Part shown: positions 1-5,117 of the stretch, in pieces
Position numbering within the stretch: position 1 is the stretch's first letter
Layout: the number at the start of each line of letters is the position of its first letter
DNA from: Phycisphaerae bacterium
GTDB lineage: Bacteria > Planctomycetota > Phycisphaerae > UBA1845
Direction: 5' to 3'
Assembly: GCA_029260155.1 (NCBI GenBank)
Contig: JAJDDU010000122.1
Location: 1-6,964 of the forward strand
Length of the DNA stretch: 6,964 nucleotides
The notes under the pieces: generated by a model
The model's database searches: none
Told to the model about the DNA's origin: nothing
What the model saw: the letters and a program-made list of their open reading frames with translations, nothing else
Translations under genes and position numbers: made by a program

Positions 1-1
1 T

Positions 2-1138
2 GTCGAACGGCTTGAAGCCGCCGGCGCGGTGATTGTCGGCAAGACCAATCTCGATGAATTCGCGATGGGTGGCAGCACTGAGCACAGTGCTTTCTGTACG
101 ACGCACAACGCGTGGGACACGTCCCGGGTGGCTGGCGGATCGTCCGGCGGATCCGCAGCGGCCGTCGCAGCCCGAATGGTCTCTTGTGCGTTGGGCAGTG
201 ACACGGGTGGGTCCATCCGCCAGCCGGCGTCGTTCAATGGGGTGCTGGGGCTGAAGCCGACGTATGGCAGGGTCTCGCGGTATGGACTCGTGGCGTTCGG
301 CAGCAGCTTGGACCAGATTGGACCGATCACCCGCGATGCGCGCGACGCGGCGCTCGTGATGTCGGTAATCGCCGGCCGGGACGAGCGTGACACGACGAGC
401 GTGGAGAAGCCGGTCCCCGAGTACCTCGCCACGCTTGAAAAGCCGCTGAAGGGTACGCGAATCGGCGTAGCGGCTGAGTACTTCGGTGACGGGCTCGATG
501 ACGAGGTGCGGGCTGTCGTGGAGGCGTCGCTGGCCCGATTGGCCGACGAAGGGGCGGAGCTCATTGACGTTCATCTCCCGCACTTGAAGTATGCGGTCGC
601 TTGTTATTACGTCATCGCGACGGCTGAAGCGTCGAGCAATTTGGCGCGCTTCGACGGTGTGCATTATGGACAGCGCGCTGAATCGCCCTCCGATGTTTTC
701 GACTTGTACGCCCGCTCGCGACACGAAGGATTCGGCGACGAGGTGAAACGACGCATTATGTTGGGGACGTTTGTTCTCTCGAGCGGGTACTACGACGCGT
801 ACTACATTCAGGCATCGAAGGTACGCACGCTTGTCAAACGCGATTTCGAGAAAGCGCTTGCGGACGTGGATGTCATCGCGAGTCCGGTGACGCCGACCAC
901 TGCGTTCGCGATCGGCGAGAAGTCCGACGATCCGCTGTCTATGTACCTTGCAGACATCTACACCGTGTCCGCCAATCTTGCCGGCCTGCCCGCAGTCAGC
1001 GTACCGTGCGGGTTTGATCCCGCCGGCTTGCCCGTCGGCTTGCAATTGACCGGGCCGTGGTTTGGCGAAGACGGATTACTTTCACTCGCCCACCAGTATG
1101 AGCTACTTACCGATCATCACCTGCGCGCGCCGGGTTGA
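2..1138 (+). CDS. gatA: GatA, Asp-tRNA(Asn)/Glu-tRNA(Gln) amidotransferase subunit A (5' end missing)
   Basis: GatA is the glutaminase/amidase subunit of the GatCAB complex. In the cytoplasm it releases ammonia from glutamine so that GatB can convert mischarged Glu-tRNA(Gln) or Asp-tRNA(Asn) to the amide form. The frame is open from base 2, so the true start lies upstream; the GTG at 29 is an internal Val codon. 378 residues are visible of a family norm near 485. The amidase-signature motifs are clear: GGSSGGSAAAVA at visible residues 45-56 and SDTGGSIRQPASFNG at 66-80. The cis-Ser (residue 47) and the nucleophilic Ser (residue 71) are 24 apart, as for Ser154 and Ser178 of the family. The catalytic Lys (family Lys79) falls before the window. 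Further GatA signatures are AEASSNLARFDGVHYG and GYYDAYYIQASKVRT. The gene ends with TGA, 5 bases from the convergent ridA-like stop. Reading frame and active-site residues look intact. Alternative amidase-signature enzymes are unlikely given these GatA-specific blocks. Confidence 0.97.
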   Translation, partial: VERLEAAGAVIVGKTNLDEFAMGGSTEHSAFCTTHNAWDTSRVAGGSSGGSAAAVAARMVSCALGSDTGGSIRQPASFNGVLGLKPTYGRVSRYGLVAFGSSLDQIGPITRDARDAALVMSVIAGRDERDTTSVEKPVPEYLATLEKPLKGTRIGVAAEYFGDGLDDEVRAVVEASLARLADEGAELIDVHLPHLKYAVACYYVIATAEASSNLARFDGVHYGQRAESPSDVFDLYARSRHEGFGDEVKRRIMLGTFVLSSGYYDAYYIQASKVRTLVKRDFEKALADVDVIASPVTPTTAFAIGEKSDDPLSMYLADIYTVSANLAGLPAVSVPCGFDPAGLPVGLQLTGPWFGEDGLLSLAHQYELLTDHHLRAPG

Positions 1139-1143
1139 CCGAT

Positions 1144-1626
1144 CTACGCCAAGCAGACCACGCAATCGATTTCGAGTTTGGCGCCGGGCACGACTAGTTC
1201 CTTCACGATCACGGTCGATCGCGCCGGAGGGCTGGACGGGAAGAATCGTACGTAGATCTCGTTGAACGTCGGGAAGTCTGCTGCGTCGGTTAGGAAGCAG
1301 CCGCATTTCAACACCTTGTCCATGCTCGACCCAGCCGCTTCGACTGACGCTTTGAGGTTGGCCATCGCCTGGCGACACTGGCCGGCGAAATCGGCTGATG
1401 CCAATTCGCGCGTCCCCGGTTTTTGGCCGACCACGCCCGCGACGAACACGATCCCGTCGAACGCGACAGCACGTGAGAACGTCGCGTACGGACTTCCGCC
1501 CACAACACGTCGACCGCCCGTGGATTCGGACGCGCTTGCCGTGGTTGCTCCGCCGATCACACCGGCTGCGCCGACCCCGGCGGCCGCCCGCCCGATGAAT
1601 GCACGTCTTGATTCGCGTTCGTTCAT
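1144..1626 (-). CDS. RidA/YjgF-family protein with twin-arginine signal peptide
   Basis: 160 residues. The N-terminus is a Tat signal: S6-R7-R8-A9-F10-I11, then a hydrophobic Ala/Gly-rich stretch to about residue 30 ending near SASES, a plausible cleavage zone. From about residue 38 to the end it is a full-length Rid domain: SPY at 45-47, a segment at 83-99 matching the RidA helix, FNEIYVRFF at 121-129, PPARSTV at 133-139 and LEID at 151-154. R136 aligns with the imine-binding Arg105 of E. coli RidA and E152 with Glu120, so imine/enamine deaminase chemistry is possible. Known RidA proteins hydrolyse 2-aminoacrylate made by PLP enzymes in the cytoplasm; an exported copy must have another substrate or role, which I cannot name. 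The start at 1626 is chosen over the ATG at 1653 because GGAGG lies 8 nt before it and the longer start would push the RR motif away from the N-terminus. It lies 109 nt downstream of the paralog array in the same direction, so it could be a separate unit or read-through. Confidence 0.9.
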   Translation of the reverse strand: MNERESRRAFIGRAAAGVGAAGVIGGATTASASESTGGRRVVGGSPYATFSRAVAFDGIVFVAGVVGQKPGTRELASADFAGQCRQAMANLKASVEAAGSSMDKVLKCGCFLTDAADFPTFNEIYVRFFPSSPPARSTVIVKELVVPGAKLEIDCVVCLA

Positions 1627-1634
1627 TGCAGGTT

Positions 1635-1639
1635 CCTCC
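1635..1639 (-). promoter_or_regulatory. Shine-Dalgarno GGAGG of the Tat-RidA gene
   Basis: GGAGG on the minus strand, 8 nt before the ATG at 1626. It decides the start in favour of the inner Met, since the ATG at 1653 has no comparable site and would put nine extra residues in front of the Tat motif. Confidence 0.8.
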
Positions 1640-1668
1640 ATCGCATGTTTCAACGCTACTCGTGCAGT

Positions 1669-1697
1669 CTTGTAATGCGCGAGTCATCTGCCCGCAA
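1669..1697 (-). promoter_or_regulatory. weak sigma70-like promoter candidate before the Tat-RidA gene
   Basis: On the minus strand, TTGCGG (1697-1692) and TACAAG (1674-1669) are separated by 17 nt. They match the TTGACA/TATAAT consensus at 3/6 and 4/6 positions. Location between the upstream hairpin and the Shine-Dalgarno is right for a ridA-specific promoter, but the match is weak and planctomycete promoters are poorly known, so this is only a candidate. Confidence 0.2.
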
Positions 1698-1716
1698 CAT
1701 GCTCGTGCGTCCAGGG

Positions 1717-1734
1717 CGTGCCGCACGCGGCACG
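1717..1734 (-). terminator. GC-rich hairpin directly after paralog 3 stop (terminator-like, no U tract)
   Basis: Perfect inverted repeat CGTGCCGCGTGCGGCACG: a 7-bp stem with a CGTG loop (8 bp if closed to a 2-nt loop). It begins 1 nt after the TAG of the last paralog, at the 3' end of the three-gene array. No run of U follows it, so it is not a classical intrinsic terminator. It could slow polymerase, protect the 3' end of the mRNA, or separate the array from the downstream RidA gene. Confidence 0.4.
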
Positions 1735-1735
1735 G

Positions 1736-3361
1736 CTACGCGGGGAAAGGGGGTCTTCTGAATAACAGCAGCGTGCCGGCGAGCGTTATTGACAGGGCGA
1801 GCACGATCTTCGCCCAAGTGGCGGACGCGAGGACCGGCAGGTACGCGGTGGCGACGGCTCGGATGCTCCATTCGCCGCTGTTCGACGGGCCGAAGTTGAA
1901 GTCGCACGTCGCGTCGTCCTGAGCTTGGGCGGCGTGCAGCACGACGGAGAGCGCCGGCACCACGATGCCGGTCTGTGGATTGGTGTTCGGGCTCATCCCG
2001 TTGGTGTCGATCTTGAGGCGCCCGTGAACCTCTCCATTGAGGTTGATAGGTGTTCCACCGTAAAACCTGTACAGGGCGCGGCCGTTGTTGTTGAAGCCCG
2101 CGCACAAAGCGACCGACCAACCGCTTGGAGGCGTCATGTCCGTGCAGATCGCACCGCCGTCGCCGGCTTCGACGTCGATGTAGAAGTCGCTGATCAGCAC
2201 CGGATCCTTACCGGAGACGATTGGGTTGTAGTTCCTCAGCTCCCACAGAAACTCAGCGCATCCGGTGACTTGATCGTACGCGATTGTCTGGGTCGATAGC
2301 ACTGGTGGGCTTTGAACGTCCGGGCGGGGCCGATTGCCATAGCTGGTGACGAACGTCACTTCATAGGTCTCGCCGGGCGGTAGAGCGGCTTCGACTTGTA
2401 AGCCGATGAAAGCGCCCCCGTCGGCGTCCACGTGCGATTGCCCGGGCACGTCGTAGCCCACGCCGGGAACGAAGTTCTTCCAGCAGTTCGGCACGCCGTA
2501 GTTGTCCCAAATCTGAGTGTCGGTGCCGTAGCCGTGCGGAGGGCATTCGCCGCCGGGGTAGTCGAAGTTGCCGGGGGGCGTGGGTGCGTTCTGCCTGCCC
2601 ACGTAGTAGACGAAGTCCACCGTTCGCGGATCGAGTCGCACATCCTCGCGCGTCCGCAGCACGATCGCACCGAGGGGAAACTCCCGGACCTGGGCGTAGA
2701 CCTGTGCTCTTCCGAATTCGGAGAAATCGACGCCCACCAGGTCGTCCAGTTGAAAGGGGCCGCCGCTGTTGCCGGGGAGATCATGGTCGATGTGCTTGAC
2801 TACGATGAACTCCAGCGTTTCGTTGCCGTTGTTCGTGATCGTGTAGGTTTGTTCCAGGATTGCGTTCTGCCCGCTCGGGTTGCTGAATCCGGGCGATACC
2901 GTTTGTGTCAGCGTCCAGCCGAGGTTCATGCCGTCGCCTTGGACGTCGAACCCGCTGGCGGCAGTGCGAACGTTTATGATCGCGTTTGGGTTGGTGACCG
3001 TGCCGAAAACATTTGCATCGGTGTACAGGTCGAGCAGAAGGGCGTGCGTCGATAGCACTCCGCGGTGGGTGCCCGCGCCGGTTGTGCTCGGATCGATGAA
3101 GACGAATGGACTTGTGGCGAAGGTGAACGTCTGTTCGCCGGACGGGTCTCCTTGCGGACCCATGTCGAACAGGTCCGGCCAGTCGAGCCACACTCCGAAC
3201 GAACCGTAGTCGTCCGTGGTGAGTGTGAGTGAGCCCTGGCCATCGACTTCGTTCCAGAGCGTAACCGGCGCTGCTTGCGTGTGAGCGGCAGCGCCGACTG
3301 TAACGAGGATGATGGTCAAGACGCGCTGCCCGACGATTCCTCTCCGCTGATTGTATCGCAC
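1736..3361 (-). CDS. Secreted paralog 3: shared module plus C-terminal sorting/anchor segment
   Basis: 541 residues; function unknown. Residues 1-30 are a signal peptide (Arg-rich start, hydrophobic 14-25, likely cut near AHTQA/AP). Residues 31-342 are the module shared with the other two paralogs: WNEV 36-39, GTHRGVLSTH 97-106, VKHIDHD 188-194, LRTRED 235-240, DPRTVD 244-249 and the Cys pair C273/C293. After residue 350 it is unlike its paralogs: about 155 residues, probably beta-rich, with C368, C406, C420 and C486. It ends in a segment at 508-536 with LPV, then W516, a hydrophobic helix and R535-R536, followed by PPFPA. That order (Pro-hydrophobic, Trp, helix, Arg pair) resembles IPTL-CTERM exosortase-type sorting signals, so anchoring or processing at the envelope is inferred. 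GTG at 3361 is chosen as start because GGGGAGG lies 7 nt upstream; an in-frame start at 3415 would overlap the previous gene. It is the last gene of the array, 17 nt after paralog 2. Confidence 0.87.
   Translation of the reverse strand: MRYNQRRGIVGQRVLTIILVTVGAAAHTQAAPVTLWNEVDGQGSLTLTTDDYGSFGVWLDWPDLFDMGPQGDPSGEQTFTFATSPFVFIDPSTTGAGTHRGVLSTHALLLDLYTDANVFGTVTNPNAIINVRTAASGFDVQGDGMNLGWTLTQTVSPGFSNPSGQNAILEQTYTITNNGNETLEFIVVKHIDHDLPGNSGGPFQLDDLVGVDFSEFGRAQVYAQVREFPLGAIVLRTREDVRLDPRTVDFVYYVGRQNAPTPPGNFDYPGGECPPHGYGTDTQIWDNYGVPNCWKNFVPGVGYDVPGQSHVDADGGAFIGLQVEAALPPGETYEVTFVTSYGNRPRPDVQSPPVLSTQTIAYDQVTGCAEFLWELRNYNPIVSGKDPVLISDFYIDVEAGDGGAICTDMTPPSGWSVALCAGFNNNGRALYRFYGGTPINLNGEVHGRLKIDTNGMSPNTNPQTGIVVPALSVVLHAAQAQDDATCDFNFGPSNSGEWSIRAVATAYLPVLASATWAKIVLALSITLAGTLLLFRRPPFPA
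3245..3323 (-). repeat. 79-nt near-identical segment shared with 4984-5062 (copy in paralog 3)
   Basis: This stretch matches 4984-5062 with only two mismatches (at 3304 and 3314), including 59 consecutive identical bases (3245-3303). It encodes the hydrophobic part of the signal peptide and the mature N-terminus up to WNEV (residues 13-39). Identity stops exactly at the codon 39/40 border, beyond which the paralogs differ even at synonymous sites. This looks like recent gene conversion or retained duplication. Confidence 0.9.
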
Positions 3362-3368
3362 AGCGTTA

Positions 3369-3375
3369 CCTCCCC
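3369..3375 (-). promoter_or_regulatory. Shine-Dalgarno GGGGAGG deciding the GTG start of paralog 3
   Basis: GGGGAGG on the minus strand, 7 nt before the GTG at 3361 and 3 nt after the TAA of paralog 2. Sequence around it (GGTAACGC then the start) matches the equivalent site of paralog 2 (GGCAACGCC then ATG), which supports GTG as the real start and suggests translation coupled to the gene before it. Confidence 0.8.
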
Positions 3376-3378
3376 AGT

Positions 3379-5100
3379 TTAGGGCCTCGGATGATTGAGC
3401 GATTCTCCTGCCCACGACCGCGTTGCGGGGGGGATGCCGTTTATCAACTGTCGGAATCGCAGGAGGTCGAACGGCGTGATCACACCGCTGCGGTCGGTAT
3501 CGACCAAGTCCTCCAACGTACCGTACGCGGGAACAGCGAAGTCGTTCAGTAACTGACGCAAGAGCAGCAGGTCGAACGGGTCGACGTGACCGGACTGGCT
3601 GATGCCCGCGGGAAGGAAGGCCACATCAACGCGATCTGGTTCGTTGACGCCTGGCCCGAGATCACCTTGAGGCTGGATCGGAAAGAACTCGGCGTTGCAA
3701 ACGTGGGTTCGCAGCGTCGTCCATTCCTGCAGAGTGATCGGTCGATCCCATTCGACGCGCCAGTGGACTTGGTGCGGGGGATTGGCGTCTTCTACCGACA
3801 CGATCACCGGCGGATTGCCGTCTCCGGTTTCGGACAAGAAGAAGTTGCCCACGCCGACATCCGAACCGTCGCACGCGAACACGCGGTCGCTGAACTTAAT
3901 GACCGTCTCGGTCAGTCCCATCGGTTCGGGCGGCTGGGGTGGGAAGCCGACCTCCGTACGCGGGTCCATGTAGCCGCTGTGTGGACGCGTCTGTCCCGGA
4001 CGCCCGCGCTCATGCATGATCTGCGGTGGGGCGACGAGAGGTCCGTGACCGTATTGCGTCACGAACGTCAGCTCGTACGGGGCTTCACCGCCAGTCACCC
4101 GGGCATCGAGTTGGAGCCCCATGAACGAGTCGCCTTCGGCGTCCACGGGTGATTGCCCTGGCACGTCATAGCCGACTTGGGGCACGTAGTTTTTCCAGCA
4201 GTTTGGGACGCCGTAGCTGTCCCAGATTTGGATATCCGTTCCGTAGTCGTGCGCGGGACAGGAGGCGTCCGGGTAGTTCGGGTTCCCTGGCGGCGGAGGC
4301 AGATTCTGCTTGCCGGGGTAGTAGACAAAATCAACCGTTCGTGGGTCAAGCCACATGTCCTCCCGCGTGCGGAGAGTCATGGCGGCTGTGTTCAAATTGC
4401 GATCTACGGCGTACACCTGAGGCCTGCCCAGTTCGGCGAAGTCCACGCCGACCGTATCGTCGAGGTAGAACCCGGAACCGCCGCCCCATGGCATGTCCGC
4501 GTCGATGTGCTTGACCAGAATGAACTCCACCACTGAGAGCGATTCGGAGGTGACGGCATAGGTTTGTTCGAGCGAGGCCGTGGCGACGTCGTTTGGGCCG
4601 CCGGGCGCGGATGAAACGGTTTGTGTCAACGTAAAAGTGAGATTGCTCCCACCGCCCTCGCACCTGAACTCACTGTCGGTCGACGTCGGCAGATTGTCCG
4701 TCGAGTTCTCCTGAACGATTTCACAATTAGCGTTGCCGTTAGGGTAGGTGCTCAGAATACCCGCGTGCGTCGAGAGCACAGCCCGGTGCGTGCCGTTTCC
4801 GACGCCGCTCGGATCGATGAACAGGAACACTTCTGTCGCGAAGGTTGCGAACTCTTCGAAGAGTTCTCCTTCCAACGGATCCGGGCTGGGATTGAAGAGG
4901 TCCAACATCTGCGGTCCGCCCCCGAAGGTATCGGCGAACGAGCCGTAGTCATCCACTGTGACGGTCAATGACCCGTCACCTGTGACTTCGTTCCAGAGCG
5001 TAACCGGCGCTGCTTGCGTGTGAGCGGCAGCGCCGACTGTAATGAGGATGATTGTCAAGACGGACTGCGCGGCGGTTCGTCTCTGCGGATCGCATTGCAT
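3379..5100 (-). CDS. Secreted paralog 2: shared module, Ig-like region, dockerin-like C-terminus
   Basis: 573 residues; function unknown. Signal peptide 1-30, almost identical to that of paralog 3. Shared module about 31-350, the most divergent of the three (YYPGKQN, WKNYVPQVG), with the common Cys pair C281/C301 and a private pair C126/C147. Residues about 365-495 form an Ig-like region (GLTETVIKFSDRV; WDRPITLQEWTTLR; Cys pair C410/C468) shared with paralog 1. Residues 499-555 hold two dockerin-like repeats. Loop 2 (D534-D545, DTDRSGVITPFD) keeps the calcium ligands; loop 1 (G499-D510, GISQSGHVDPFD) has lost the acidic residues at positions 1, 3 and 5. The tail is WAGESLNHPRP. Dockerins classically bind cohesins on scaffold proteins, but planctomycete dockerin-like domains often have no known partner. 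The start at 5100 is set by AAGGAGG 7 nt upstream. The gene lies 17 nt from each neighbour, in an apparent operon. Confidence 0.87.
   Translation of the reverse strand: MQCDPQRRTAAQSVLTIILITVGAAAHTQAAPVTLWNEVTGDGSLTVTVDDYGSFADTFGGGPQMLDLFNPSPDPLEGELFEEFATFATEVFLFIDPSGVGNGTHRAVLSTHAGILSTYPNGNANCEIVQENSTDNLPTSTDSEFRCEGGGSNLTFTLTQTVSSAPGGPNDVATASLEQTYAVTSESLSVVEFILVKHIDADMPWGGGSGFYLDDTVGVDFAELGRPQVYAVDRNLNTAAMTLRTREDMWLDPRTVDFVYYPGKQNLPPPPGNPNYPDASCPAHDYGTDIQIWDSYGVPNCWKNYVPQVGYDVPGQSPVDAEGDSFMGLQLDARVTGGEAPYELTFVTQYGHGPLVAPPQIMHERGRPGQTRPHSGYMDPRTEVGFPPQPPEPMGLTETVIKFSDRVFACDGSDVGVGNFFLSETGDGNPPVIVSVEDANPPHQVHWRVEWDRPITLQEWTTLRTHVCNAEFFPIQPQGDLGPGVNEPDRVDVAFLPAGISQSGHVDPFDLLLLRQLLNDFAVPAYGTLEDLVDTDRSGVITPFDLLRFRQLINGIPPATRSWAGESLNHPRP
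4984..5062 (-). repeat. 79-nt near-identical segment shared with 3245-3323 (copy in paralog 2)
   Basis: Partner of 3245-3323; the two differences are at 5043 and 5053. It covers the signal-peptide core and the start of the mature protein. Paralog 1 has an unrelated signal peptide at this position, so the shared segment is specific to paralogs 2 and 3. Confidence 0.9.
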
Positions 5101-5107
5101 GGCGTTG

Positions 5108-5114
5108 CCTCCTT
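5108..5114 (-). promoter_or_regulatory. Shine-Dalgarno AAGGAGG of paralog 2
   Basis: AAGGAGG on the minus strand, 7 nt before the ATG at 5100 and 3 nt after the TGA of paralog 1. It rules out the upstream in-frame ATG at 5154, which would overlap the preceding gene by 37 nt and has no signal-peptide character in its first residues. Confidence 0.85.
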
Positions 5115-5117
5115 CGA

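Noticed and set aside
29..31. GTG at 29 as the start of gatA
   Set aside because: The frame is open upstream with GatA-like sequence (EAAGAVIVGKTN). About 107 family residues, including the catalytic Lys, are missing, so the gene simply begins outside the window.
1262..1675. Plus-strand 137-codon frame opposite the RidA-like gene
   Set aside because: Antisense shadow in GC-rich DNA; the opposite strand has a complete Rid domain with Tat signal and ribosome site.
2432..3055. Plus-strand frames of 121-207 codons opposite the paralogs (2432-3055, 3586-4152, 4153-4536 and others)
   Set aside because: They lie antisense to well-supported genes. Similar antisense frames recur opposite the shared module simply because the sense strand is conserved, and none shows a convincing domain or ribosome site.
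3362..3415. Longer N-terminus for paralog 3 starting at 3415
   Set aside because: Same reason: it repeats the MGR.IAQ.S reading of the duplicated tail of paralog 2, and GGGGAGG fits the GTG at 3361.
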